A stretch of DNA of 64,000 bases from NCBI GenBank assembly GCA_039654915.1, contig CM077597.1, forward strand, positions 30,540,001 to 30,604,000, read 5' to 3'. The notes beneath the pieces are model-generated. The model searched no databases. It was not told the DNA's origin and saw only the letters and a list, made by a program, of their open reading frames with translations. Below are positions 8,658 to 20,345 of the stretch, piece after piece. This stretch comes from Aquilaria yunnanensis. Its lineage: Eukaryota > Streptophyta > Magnoliopsida > Malvales > Thymelaeaceae. The first letter of the stretch is position 1. The number at the start of each line of letters is the position of its first letter. A program made the position numbers and the translations under genes.

Positions 8658-11600
8658 TTAGGCATAGAATTTTTTCAAGGCCTTTGAGTGCCAAGTGTTT
8701 TTTAATTCTATGCCTTCGACATCACCGAGCTTATAAACTCCTTTTCGTACTTCGGCGAGTACTAGGTACAGTCCTTCCCAATTTGCACGAAGTACCCCGT
8801 GGGACGACTTTCGGGGTGCAAATTCAGCCTTTCGGAGAACGAGATCTCCCTTCTTTATTCCTTTTGGCCTGGCGCGTAGATTTATGGCTGCTGCCACTCT
8901 TTGCTGGAAAGCTTTTCTTCTCAGCTCGGCTACTTCTATGTGTTCGCTGACGAGGTCAAGCTTGGTTCTCAAGCCGAGGTCATTTCCTTTTCATCGAACA
9001 CTTGGACTCGTATTGACGGTTGTACTACCTCGATAGGGATGATGGCCTCTGTGCCGAAGATGAGTGAAAAGGGCGTTTCCCCTGTGGCTATTTGCGATGT
9101 TGTTCGGTAACTCCATAACACGCTTTGGAGTTCTCCTGGCCATTTCCCTTTTGCTTCTCCCAATCTCTTTTTCAGACCATCTTTTATGGTCCTGTTAGAT
9201 ACTTCCACCTGCCCATTACTTTGGGGGTGAGCTACTGGGGCGAAGTGTATTTTTGTCCCGAGGTCGCTAATGAACTCTTGGAATCCTTTGTCTGTGAACT
9301 GGGATCCATTGTCCGCTACGAGTACCCTCGGTATGCCGAATCTGCATACGATGTTTTTCCATACGAACTTCTGCACTTCTTTTGCCGAGATAGTTGTCAG
9401 AGGTTCTGCCTCGACCCACTTAGAGAAATAGTCAACTGCTACTACGCAGAACTTTACACCTCCAGGCGCCGTTGGGAGTGGCCCAATGAGATCTATGCCC
9501 CAAACTGCGAAGGGCCAAGGATAGTCTGCCGAAGTCACGAACTCTGAGGGTGTTCTTTGGATGTTCGCATATCTCTGGCAACTCCCACATTTCTGGACGA
9601 ACTGCTTGGCGTCCTTTCTCAGGGTAGGCCAGAAGTATCCTTGGCGAAGTATCACTGCTGCGAGGGCGTCGGTTCCGATGTGCGAACCACAGGCACCTTC
9701 GTGAACTTCTTCGAGGATCATTTCAGAATCCTCTTCACTAACACACCTCTGTAGTGGATTTGCATATCCTTGCCGATATAGTTCTTCTCCAATTAAGAAG
9801 AAACGTCCGGAGCGCCTTCGCACTTTTGCGGCTTCGCTGGGGTCTTCGGGGAGTGTGTTCGTTGCGAGATACGTTTTGATTGGTTCTTTCCATCCTTTTC
9901 CCGAGGTCTCTATGCTTAACACCGCGATGCTGGGGTGGCTTAGCACTTCGGTGCAAGTTTTGGACTTCGCCAAACAGGCTGCCTCAGCATTTTCTCGTCG
10001 GGGTACGTTCTCGATTTTCACGACGTCGAACTCCCGAATAAGCTTTGTTACCAACTCATGGTATTTCGCCAAGGTCGGGTCTTTTGCGCCATAGTCCCTT
10101 GCCATTTGCCGGACCACCAGTTGGGAATCACTATGGGCTTTCAAGTTTCTCACGCCAATTTTTCTGGCCAGGCGTAATCCTGCTATGAGGGCCTCATACT
10201 CGGCCATATTGTTGGTGGCGTTGAAACTGAACTTGATGGCCTTCATTACTTCTAGGCCTTCGGGGCCTCCGATAATTACTCCAGCTCCCTGGTGTTCGGA
10301 TCCTGAGGCCCCGTCAACATATAACGTCCATTCTGGCTCATCTTCGCCCGAAAACGAATGTCCCTCCTCAGTGTTTGGTACTTCGGCGATGAAGTCTGCC
10401 AAAGCTTGAGCTTTTATAGCTTTCCGGGGTTCATACGTGATGTCGTGTTCGCCAAGCTCTATACACCACTTGGAAAGCCTTCCCGAGTGATCAACTTTCC
10501 TCATAACATCCCGTAGAGGCAGGGTACTTCGGACGATAATGGGGTGAGCCTGAAAGTATTGCCGCAGCCTTCTCCCTGCAAGCACTAAGGCATATATAGC
10601 TTTTTGAAGCAAAGGGTACCTGACTTCGGCGCCATGCAGGGACTTGCTGACATAGTAGACCGGCCATTGCTTTGGCCCTTCTTTTTTCACGAGGACCGAG
10701 CTCACAGCTTTTTTTGTGACGGCGAGGTATAATACGAGGGGCTCTCCCTCCCGAGGTTGCCGCAGAGTCGGCAGGCTGGCCAAGTAGACTTTGAGTTCTT
10801 CCCAGGCTTTTTGGCAATCTTCATCCCAAGGATGACCATTCCTTCCGAGGTCGCCTTCCATCTTTGCTGCCTTTGTGAGGACTTTGAAGAAGGGTCGACA
10901 CCTATCTCCGTACCTGGAAATAAACCTGCTCAGAGAGGTTATTCTTCCGGTGAGTCTTTGCACGTCTTTGACTGTGGCAGGAGTTCGGAATTCAAGCAGA
11001 GCCTTAATCTTCTCGGGGTTAGCATCGATGCCTCTTTCGGATACCATGTACCCAAGGAACTTTCCCGAGGTCACCTCGAAGATGCATTTCTCAGGATTAA
11101 GGCGGATCCCGAAGGCTCTGAGTTTTTGGAAGGTTTCCTCTAAATCTGCAACGTGGTAGCCAGGCAGTTTGCTTTTGACTATCATATCATCAACATACAC
11201 CTCTATGTTCCTCCCCATTTGGTCTTTGAAGACTTTGTTCATCAGCCTCTGGTAGGTGGCTCCTGCATTTTTGAGTCCGAAGGGCATCCTGATATAGCAA
11301 TATGTTCCTCCCTCAGTGATGAAGGCAGTCTTCTCTTCATCTTCGGGGTTCATCCTTATCTGATGATACCCACTGAAAGCGTCCAGGAAACTTAGGAGCT
11401 CGTACTCGGTAGTTGAGTCTACCAGTTGGTCTATTGGCGGAAGGGGATATGAATCTTTCGGGCAAGCATCGTTCAAATTTCTGAAGTCGATGCACATCCG
11501 GAGCTTACTACTTCCTTCTTTTGTGGCAATTACCACGTTGCTTAGCCATTCGGGGTAGTTTACCTCCCGGATAACGCTAGCGTCTATCAGACGCTGGACT

Positions 11601-12058
11601 TCGGTCTTGACGAAGTCACTTTTGTGAGCTGAGATGCTCCGTTTCTTTTGCCGGACAGGTTTTATTTCCGGACTCGCTTTGAGGCTATGCTGGATTACGC
11701 GAGGGTTTACCCCTGGCATGTCCTTCGGCGAGTAGGCGAACAGATCTTTATTTGCGAGCAGAAAAGATACAAGTTTTTCCTTGTCTCCTTCGGCCATGCT
11801 TTTCCCTATTCGGGTATTATGGCCTAGGACAAGCTCTACTTCTTCTGTTTCCGCTTTTGTGGGATCTTCTGCCTCGCCCCTTTCCAGCCCTTTTGCTTCT
11901 ACAGCATGTGCTAAGTTGCTTGCTGGAGCCTTTCGTGCTCTGACGAACACCTTTCTCACCTCGCCTTGATCAATGAAGATCTTTGCGTCTCCTTCCTTGG
12001 TGGCGAAGGTGACGGTCAAGTACTTTACATCTGGGCGAATGTGTAGATTTCCCTGTGT
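8658..12058 (-). pseudogene. pol of Tat element A: RT, dual RNase H, integrase
   Basis: One long minus-strand frame (12019 to 8969) plus a shifted tail (8972 to 8658). RT shows 'FLDAFSGYHQI', 'RMPFGLKNAGATY' and the catalytic 'YVDD' near residue 275 of the 1016-residue frame. A first RNase H is degenerate ('LYLAVTKKAVSSVL' lacks the usual Asp). A second one follows ('LYVDGASGSEHQGAG', 'MAEYEALIAGL', 'HSDSQLVV'), the extra domain typical of Tat elements. Integrase has its zinc-binding region ('GSHIGTDAL...CGSCQ') and the DDE core in 'GIDLIGPL', 'VADNGSQF' and 'GQVEVSNR'. Lesions: a 1-nt deletion in a T run at about 8988, and the last RNase H Asp changed to Ala at 9977-9979 (Asp in B). It is fused upstream to gag in one frame. 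Confidence 0.93.
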
Positions 12059-14186
12059 CTATCTGCCGAGGATGGCGTTGTATGACGAAGGAACGTCCAT
12101 GACTATGAATCTTGCCATGGTAGAGGTGAACAACTCAGCAGTTCCTTTCTCTGAAGTTCCTTTCATCATCAAGGGGAGGTCGATCCACCCGAGGACAGGT
12201 AGCTCAGATGGTCCTACGCCGAACGTGGGTGAAGTAACAGCCTTGAGGTCACTCCTGGATATGCCCAAGCTTGGCAGCAAATGTGAGAACAAGACGTCTG
12301 CGTTTGACCCATCGTCCAACAGTACCCTCTTGACGTCCCAGTTTCCTATCCTCGCCATTATCAGCAATGGATCGTCATCGGGAAATACGATGGTGGAGCC
12401 ATCCTCGCGGGCCAATTTTTTCGTTGGGCTCTGAAATTCCATCACCGCTATCTCTCTGGCCCTTCTTTTTCTTTCCGAGGATGGAAGTCCGGTTGTGATC
12501 GTCTGTATTACTCCTGCCGAAGGTGGAGGACGCCTTCTCGGACTTCGGTTCCTTCGCCTGTCTGAATCGTAATCCTCGTCATCGGGCTTTCCTTCTTCCT
12601 CTTTTTTCCCCTTCGGGGAAGGCATTCTCAAATAACGCCGAAGCTGGCCCTGCTTTATCAGTGATTCAATGTACTTTTTCAACTGAAAGCAGTCTTCGGT
12701 GTCATGACCGTGATCACGGTGGAACTGACAGAACTTCTTCATGTTCCTTCTGTTGTCAGCAGTCATGCCCCTCGGTCGTTGGATTTGAGCCCCCTGTTTT
12801 TCCAACGCCATGAGGACGTTAGCCCTCGTGGTGCTCAGAGGTGTAAAGTTTTGGGGCTTCCTTCCCCCTACTCGCATTCTCCGAGGTCGGCCTAACTGTT
12901 CCGTTGGGCACCGGGTTTGCTGGCTGGACCCTTCGCCACGAGCGTGAATATGGTCAGCCTTCGGTCTAGTCATTCTCAGCTCTTCGGCTGTCATATGTTG
13001 TTCAGCCCTTCGGTAGAATTCTCCCAGCGTGTCCGGGGGATCTTTGGAGAATTCATAAAACAAGTGCGAATCCCTCCGGAGGCCCCTCGTCATGGCGAGG
13101 ATGCGGATTTCGGGGCGAAAGTCCGGAACACTGAGGGCCTCTCTGTTGAACCTCTCGACATAGTCACGGATGGTCTCCCCGTTTCTCTGTGCTATGTCAA
13201 ACATCTGGACGGGCATCTTCGCCGTCGGCTTGCTCCCAATGAACTATTGGGTGAACGCCGTGGATAGCTCCTGGAACCCCCTGATGTTTCCGGGAGGCAG
13301 GGAATTGTACCAGGCAGTTGCTGGTCCTGCGAGGGTGACTTCAAAGCACTTGCAGAGTGTAGCATCATCAGCCCCATGTAGCACCATGCTGCGTTTGTAC
13401 TTTGTTAGGTGGGCCTGGGGATCAGTCCGAACCTCATAGGTCTCTAGCCGAGGTAGCCTGAAGTCACTTGGCATGGCCGCCTCGACCACTGTTCGGGCGA
13501 AAGGAGTTTCATCTCCAGAGACGGTTTCAGTTAGCCTGGCCCAAACAGGCTTGCGTGCCACCTGCTGTTCCACTCTCTCCAGTCTTGCCAAGACTTTCTC
13601 CAGGAGGAGCGCAGCACTGGGCTCCTCTTCCCGGTGCTTTGAGGTTCTTTGGTAAGAGGACTGTTGCCGTCTCTTCGGGGAGCGACTTTCGGTACCGAGG
13701 TGAGGGGGACCTTGCCTCTGGCGACAAACTTCTTCTGGACGGGATTTCGGGTCGTTCAGTCCTCGCTTTTTCCGCCAGCCATGCTCCGAGGGGCAAGTTA
13801 TCTGTCGAGGACTCTTCCCGTGGCTCCCTACTTCCCGAGCTATGATGGGTTGCCCTTGGGCTTTTCTCCTGAGGTCGTGCTGGCAAAGTGGGTTTTTGCG
13901 CCTGGGCTGGTTGCGGCCATCTTCGGTCTATCTGTTGTGTCATTTTAGCTACAACAGACCTCTGAAAGTCTCGTAAAAAACCCATGGCGATGACAAGAGG
14001 GCGTTCCTCTTCAGGCAAGGAAGTCTCTGGGGGACTTTGTTCGGTAGCTGGTTGGGTCTCAGGCGCGGACGGGGACTTCGGGAGTCCTTTTTCCTTCAAA
14101 CGCCGAGTTTCGACAACCGCTACCTGGGAGTAGTTTCCCACAGACGGCGCCAAATGACGCCCCAAGGCATCTTCCTTTGCTGTCAT
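12059..14186 (-). pseudogene. gag-protease of Tat element A
   Basis: The frame starts at ATG 14186, inside the 5' LTR, and reads through the primer-binding site ('HLAPSVGN'). A Retrotrans_gag domain follows ('KYKRSMVLHGADDATL', 'WYNSLPPGNIRGF', 'DYVERFNREALSVPDF'). Next comes a zinc knuckle of CX2HX4HX4C form, 'CQFHRDHGHDTEDC', near 12690. The protease motif is 'VLLDDGSNADVLF', ending 'YNAILGR'. Lesions relative to B: a +1 T at 13687-13689, CAG-to-TAG at 13244-13246, and CAG-to-TAG at 12059-12061 at the junction with pol. In B this boundary is open, so gag and pol are ancestrally one frame. Confidence 0.9.
14133..14154 (-). other. Primer-binding site of element A
   Basis: Directly inside the 5' LTR the minus strand reads 'tttggcgccgtctgtggg'. 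The stretch TGGCGCCGT complements the 3' end of plant tRNA-Asp (...ACGGCGCCA); complementarity weakens after about nine bases. This is inferred from base pairing only. Confidence 0.7.
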
Positions 14187-15126
14187 GTTGACAGGTGGAG
14201 AGACTTCCTGAGGAGGCGAACGCCTGGAGCTCTGGTTTCCCAGCTGAGTGTGCCTGAAAAGCTCAAAGAAGAGGTTAGGAGGTCCCCGGTTTGCTTTTCC
14301 GGGGAGGACCCTCCGACGCCCAAGTCAGTTTTCTGAGTGAAAGTGGAGGAAGAACACTAAGGGATCAAGTGTCTTGCCTGTTTTGTGTTTTCTCAGAGGG
14401 AGGAAAATGCCCATCCTTTGCCCAGTCCCATTTCCTAGTATTTATAGGAGTAGCTGGTCCGTTCAGATCATGACACGTGTTCGGTCGGATTTGATCTATA
14501 CTTTTGGACCTTAGGGGACAGGCAGCCATTTGCAGCCTCCTTTAGCCCTGGACCCGGACAGGTTGCGTCAGGACTGGGGCGGCTGCGGCGTGTCAGTTCG
14601 CCGTTCAGATGTGACGTGTAGGGCTTGTGGGCGTCATGTCAGAGGCTCCTTAAATGCTCATACCGTACTCCCGAGGTCCCCTGGGCGAGGTCGCCCTTCG
14701 GTGCGTGCACCCTCTTCGGATTCTATCCGTCCTTCCGTGCAAGCACCTCCTTCGGGATCTATCCCACAGTTCTGGGAGTTCCCTTGGTGAACACCTTCTT
14801 CGGGACTCACACCCATAGTTCGGGGATTCCCTTGTTCAGGTGTTTCTTGTTCGGGGAAGACCTCTTCGGGGCCTCTGCCTTCGGGGAGATTCTCCCTTGC
14901 TTCAGAGAGATGGCTCTCTTACCCGAAGACGGTCAGTTTGGCCCCTCGATGGAGATGGTGTTGTCCTCGGAATTCCTGACGAGCTAACCAAAGTCTCGAG
15001 CTCATAGTGTTTGACTTCGCACCTTCCGAGGTCAATGAAAAGATCCTCTCTTGGGTGACGTCAGACTCCTCGGCCAATATTCTGGCAGGGAGTTACTACC
15101 GAGGAGGCAATAGCCTTTGGCTATCA
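14155..15126 (-). repeat. 5' LTR of element A
   Basis: 972 bp, TG...CA, partner of 4019-4990 with about 11 substitutions and no indel. On the minus strand a TATA box 'ctataaata' lies at 14439-14447. The Gag start codon at 14184-14186 lies about 250 nt downstream of it, in R/U5. The right-hand edge is followed by the AGTCC duplication. Confidence 0.95.
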
Positions 15127-16156
15127 AGTCCTTTGTAACATCTGCAAAAAAAAGCTTGATGATGGCAATAGATGTGGTGATTGCTTGAAAAGAATTTCTT
15201 GGCAAAAAATAGCAAAACAATTCGGAAAGGAGACAAGAATTAATTACAATATGTCTCAAATGAAGAACAAGTGGGATCAATTTAAAAAAGATTATAAGGC
15301 GTGGAAAAGTCTCCTAAAAGGTCAAACAGGTTTAGGTTGGAATCCTAAAAAACCTAAAAAATGAACTATTGATGTTGATGAAGATTGGTGGGAAGCCAAA
15401 TTTAAGGTTTGTTTGTCTTTTTGTTTATGCTCATTTGAAAATCATTTAGTTCAATATCTTTCAATTTAATAATTATTCCTAAATTTTATACAAATTAATC
15501 CTGACAAGGCCAAGTTCAAGCAAGCAGGAATTGATCTTGAGTTGCTTGATAAGTTAAAAGCAATGTTTTCAAATATAGTAACTATCGAAGATGATAGCTG
15601 GGTGCCTTGTTCTAGCCTTCCAAATCCAGGTTTTATGAAAGTACCAAAAATTGAGAATTTAAATGATTTGTTAAATGGTGATGATGGTTATCAAGAAGCT
15701 GGAATTTCTCAGGCATACGTTAGTCAAGAGCTTGAGATAGAGGGGTTTGACATCCCAAGTGAGTAGTTCACAGGTACAGAAATGACCATTTATCTTGTTA
15801 CCATTGGGTTAAGAAAGGAAGTAGTTTCTGAAAAAAGTTAAGGGTGCTACAATGACATCAATGCAAACAAGTCATATAAATAAAGGATTTGAAAGTCACA
15901 GTGCTGCTGTGTAATATAGACTAAGAAAGTTAGGACCTAAAATTACAGATGCAATTAAACTTTTGCACGCCATGGGAAAAGATGTTCCAAAAGCTAGCCC
16001 GCTCCACCACTTTGCTCTAAAGTTGTTCTTAACAAAGATAAATGAGAAAGTTTTATGGCAATGGATAAAAACTAGCTTAGACTTTGGTATCTACAAACTG
16101 AATCGCAGGAGGCTGATTTGTTCAATAACACTCATGAATTTAATAGCCTATTAGAG
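15127..16156 (+). pseudogene. PIF/Harbinger ORF1 (Myb/SANT-like), main part
   Basis: Continues 3970-4018 after element A. The Myb/SANT-like domain reads 'LCNICKKKLDDGNR', 'MSQMKNKWDQFKKDYKAW' and 'GQTGLGWNP', then a stop at 15362 within 'PKKPKK*TIDVDEDWWEAKF'. An intron-like gap follows (15405-15510), then 15514-15766 with 'AKFKQAGIDLELLDKL'. The C-terminal helix region is at about 15960-16150 ('LHHFALKLFLTKINEKVL'). PIF ORF1 proteins bind the transposase and DNA and bring the transposase to the nucleus. Internal stops show it is dead. The LINE begins right after it. Confidence 0.7.
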
Positions 16157-16159
16157 AGG

Positions 16160-19100
16160 AATTAGATTTCATTATATCTTTTTCTTTTGTTTTTCTTTGT
16201 AATCAAAAGAAGAGAACTAAAGATAAGGATAAGAGAAGTTACAATTTGATAAGCTGTTGCCATCTTGTCTCTAGGAACAATGATTGCCGTTCCTAGAGGG
16301 ATGGAGCTAAGTGTGGTCAAAATCTACTAAACTATGTGCTATAATTGGGGATCCAAAGAAATAGTTCCTTGAATTGCTTTCAGAATTTATGCACAATCTG
16401 AAAGAAATGTATCCTTAGTGATATGAAGTTTGCATGTTGCTTTACTTGCCAATAATAAACCATGAAGTTTGGCTTCTAGCATTAAAGATGTAAAAGGTAG
16501 GATTACTCCATGCTAAAGTTTAGGCTGACCGCTGATTCCTTTCCATACCCATTATGTACCACTTAAATAACTCGACGGTTGCTAGGTGCCATCAATGACA
16601 AAAAATTCCGGAGAGATAAGTTCAGATCGAGCTACATTGTTGCCCCAATAGTGGCATAGTGGGTGTGATGTGTTGAAAAATGATTTCTGATAATTATTAA
16701 GGTCCTCCGTGGAAGTTTGGATTTTTTGGATTAGGTCGTATGATCTTGCTATAATTGATTGTACATGAAATGGAGCTTTCCAAAAAGTGCATTCATTTTT
16801 TGCAAGCCAAATTAGCCAGAGTGTAGAGGCTAGGTATATAAACCATTTGAAGCGCCACTACTCGTGTCTAATAAGAAGATTCGATAACTAGGATTGTCAT
16901 GCTTTGACTCAAGAAAAAAGTACTCCTTTCTTCATGAGAACTTTGACATTCCTAGAACATGTGTAAAGAAGTTTCATAATGTGCCAGGTAGTTAGGGCAG
17001 TTAGGACTTGAGAGGCCTCCATGGGCAACTAAATTAGTTGCGGTTGGAAGAGCATCAAGGAGGCATTTCCAAAGGAAAACTTTGAATTTTTATGAGATTT
17101 TGAAGGCCCACTCTTTTTTTATGATTATGGAAAAGTTTCGGTGAGGCCTTACAGCTAGAGTAGTTGCTGTGAGGTTTAGGAAGGATGCTTATTGCTTCTA
17201 GATCTACAAACAATAGGTTTGTTTTTTGGTTAAAGTACCAAAGAAACTACCAAGTTAGATGACTAAATCTTGTTTTTTTAGGGTTAAAGCCATAAGGGAT
17301 TTTTTAGATTTGGTCAACTATGTGATTTGGAAAAATTCAACGAACAACTAAAGTTGCCCATTTATGGTTCTAGAAATCTATTAACTCAGTAACTCTCATG
17401 TTATCATCACTGTTATTAGGTGGTCTATAGCAAATGAGCTAATCGGACTTAATTCCTAGAATCCATGCACCTTCCCAGACTCTTATAGAGGCACCATTTC
17501 CCACAACTCATTAGTGGTGATCCTTAATTAGATTTCTACCATAAATTAAACTTTTCCATAAAGTGGATGAATTAGGAGGTGCTTTAGTGTACTGGATAGA
17601 GTGTGTGTGTCCATATTTGGCATTAAAAGGCAAGCAACGAGTTTATTAGGGTCTCCCATAAAAGCCACTAAAATGTTCTTACTGTGAGGGATTGATTAAG
17701 GAGCCACATATCCTTGATCCCAAGACCACCAAGACTTGTTGGAAGTTTGATAATTTCTTGATGTTTTATATGGATACTCTATTTTTCATGTGAACTAGAC
17801 CACTAGAATCTAATAAATTGCTTGGATACAGAGTCCACCATGGTTATTGGCACTTTAAAGAGAGACATTAGGTAGACCAAAATTAAGGAGAAGAGGGATT
17901 GACTCAATGTTAAGTGCCTTGCATTATTGAGCAATTTCCATTTCTAGCTCTCAAGCTATTTTTTTTTACTTTATCAGCTAAAAATTGGTAAGAGGAATAT
18001 TTAATAAGGTACTAGCAAAAGGGCAACTCAAAGTAGTTGAGAATACAATTATTAATTTAAAAAGGTAGTAACTGACATGCTTCTCGTTGTAATGTGGTTG
18101 GGACATTTACAATGAACATCCATTCTAATTTCCAGAAATTGATATCTTGACATACAACTACTAAGTATAGGTTTAAATCAGCTTGAATCACTTAGATAGT
18201 TTCAACAATAGGTTTAAAGAAAAGTGGATAGTGATTTACAAAGAATAGGTGATTTATGGATAGACCATTTCTATTAGCCTTCAAACCAATAAAAGTACTC
18301 AATGTTTTGGGGATGAAGCAAATAGATTGAGAATGCTTCAACACACAAGATAAATAGATATGGTGATAGTGGGAATCCTTGTCTAATTCCGGCAATGGGA
18401 TTAAACCAATTAGTTGTACTACCATTTACCAAGACCAAGTAAGAGATAGAGGTAACACATTGCATAATTAAGTGCACACAATGACAAGGAAAGCCCATGG
18501 CTCATAAAAATTTTTCAATGAAGGACCACTACAAACGATCATAGGCTTTTTATATGCCAAGTTTGAGCACTGCCTTAAAAGCTCTAGCCTTGCTATAAGT
18601 ATCTATTTTCTGAGCTGCATGAAGAAGCTCGTGTACAATTATAATATTATCTTGAATTGATTTGCTTAGAGTAAATGCATTTTGGTATCGGGAAATGAAA
18701 AAGTCAAGCACTAGCTTAAGAAAGTTGACCATTACCTTGATGATAATTTTATAGAAAGTGTTGCAAAGGCAAGTGGGTCTTAAGTGATCAATCATTTGAA
18801 CTTCTATTCTCTTACGAATTAAAGTAATGAAGATCCTATTTTCTTGCCTTAGCATGAAGCCTCCACTAAGAAAGGAGAGTGTTGCCTTTATTGTTCAGGA
18901 AACCATAATGCTCAAAATTTCTTAAAGACAATTGGTTGTAGACCATTAGGTCCTGGACCTTTAAAGTTGCCAAGTTGGAATGTTTCCTTTTTCATCCTCT
19001 TTTGTGAAATGGATTAGTAGTGAAGCTTGTTGCTGAGGTAATAACCCTTGAGATAGCAAAGCGTATTCAGGTCTAAGTGTGGTCTTGATCAATTGGAGGA

Positions 19101-20345
19101 GGATTAAAAAGGTTATTAAAGGATGCCTAGATGTGGGAGTGAATTGCATGCACTAAATACATCCATTATCCATTGTTATCTTGTAAAGCTGAAATTTGTG
19201 ATAAGGTCCTCTTGTTATTAGTTACTTGATGGAAAAATTATGTATTAGAGTCTCCAAATGCAAGCCATTTGATCCTTGACTTTTGAGCCCAAAGGTGTTT
19301 CGCTGTTCCCAAAAGGTTGATATGTTCTTAGCGATTCATCTTTAGGGTACTTTCTTGAGATCTGATATTAGGGTGTAGTTGTACTTGGAGCAACCTTTGT
19401 TCTACTTTTGCTATCTTTTTTAATAGGTGGCCAATCGCTGATTTACTCCATATTTGGAAGGATGGAACTAACTAGGTACATTTAGTAGTGACTTGGACTT
19501 ATGACGATCCATGAATATTAGATTGCTAGATAAACTTAACAATTTGCTCACATTGGGAGAATTGGATCCAGAAAGATTAAAATCAATAGGGTTGATGGAA
19601 GAAATGTTCTAAAAGGAACATGTCCAAGAGGAGTGGAGCATGATCTGACCTTTGAGTGTCGAGGTTGAGTAATTTTATATTAGGAGCAATGCTCCACCAG
19701 GATTCATTTTTAAAGGCTTTATTTAAAACTTTAAAGACCATATTATCTCCTTCTTGAAGATTAGTCCAATTGAATTTTTTACCATCACAAGGGAGCCAAA
19801 TAAAATTTAGGTATTCTAGCAAAGAATAGAGATGGACAACTTTTGGGAAAAGATTTCAATTAGCAGTAGTTTTTTTTCATATTCAAATAGAACCTGGTTG
19901 AAGTCACTGATTAGAAGAATGGGCCTTTTGTATGGTTTAATGGCTTCTAATATATTTAACTAGGTGGCTTTCCTATGCTGAGCGTTAGAATGACCATAAA
20001 TACAAGCTAGAAACCAATGATGTCCTCTTTCATCCTTAAGTGCCACCAAAATAAGAAAATGACTACTAGATACTATATTAAAAGAAATGGAGGAATGCCA
20101 ACCAATCCATAAACCCCAAATTTTACCTATTGGGTGAACAAAAAAGTGATTTTGGAAGCCTAAGCATTATAGACTATTACTAGGACTACTAGCATGGGAT
20201 TTTGTTTCCATAAGGAATAGTAAATGGGGTCAGTGGTGGTTTGTTAAGGTTTTTAGGTGGTGAACCACTGCCAGTTGCCCTAAGTTACAACAGTTAAGAT
20301 TGATGAGTTTTTTTGTGATTGTGGGGTTTGGTGATGGTCAAACCT
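16160..20345 (-). pseudogene. LINE-1 type ORF2: endonuclease, RT, zinc finger, RNase H
   Basis: Read from right to left. An APE endonuclease (20340-19560) has 'PHLLFLMETKSH', 'LISDFN' and 'SDHAPLL', which hold catalytic positions. RT (about 18900-18200) has 'DHLRPTCLCNTFYKIIIKV', 'YQNAFTLSKSIQDNIIIVHE' and 'GIRQGFPLSPYLFILC'. A zf-RVT region is near 17100-16880 ('CLLDALPTATNLVAHGG'). An RNase H remnant is near 16500-16330 ('LEAKLHGLLLA', 'SDC'). Many stops and frameshifts mark an old copy. Poly-T at 16167-16195 would be the A-rich 3' tail. It lies in PIF/Harbinger DNA. Confidence 0.85.

Larger units (their letters stand above)
4019..15126 (-). mobile_element. Tat-lineage Ty3/gypsy LTR retrotransposon A, complete structure
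   Basis: Two 972-bp LTRs (TG...CA) are flanked by the identical 5-bp duplication AGTCC (4014-4018 and 15127-15131). gag-pol is read on the minus strand, so the 5' LTR is the right-hand one. Order along the element: LTR, PBS, gag, protease, RT, two RNase H domains, integrase, 56-bp tandem repeat, antisense gene, PPT, LTR. The second RNase H and the antisense gene are hallmarks of the Tat lineage. I count about 11 differences between the LTRs by eye (about 1.1%), meaning a recent insertion. Coding lesions are listed under the genes. It inserted into a PIF/Harbinger ORF1. Confidence 0.95.

Noticed and set aside
9125..12434. Long plus-strand open frames opposite pol and gag of A (and the same in B)
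   Set aside because: They are GC-rich shadows of a coding minus strand, carry no domain, and mirror the pol/gag codons.
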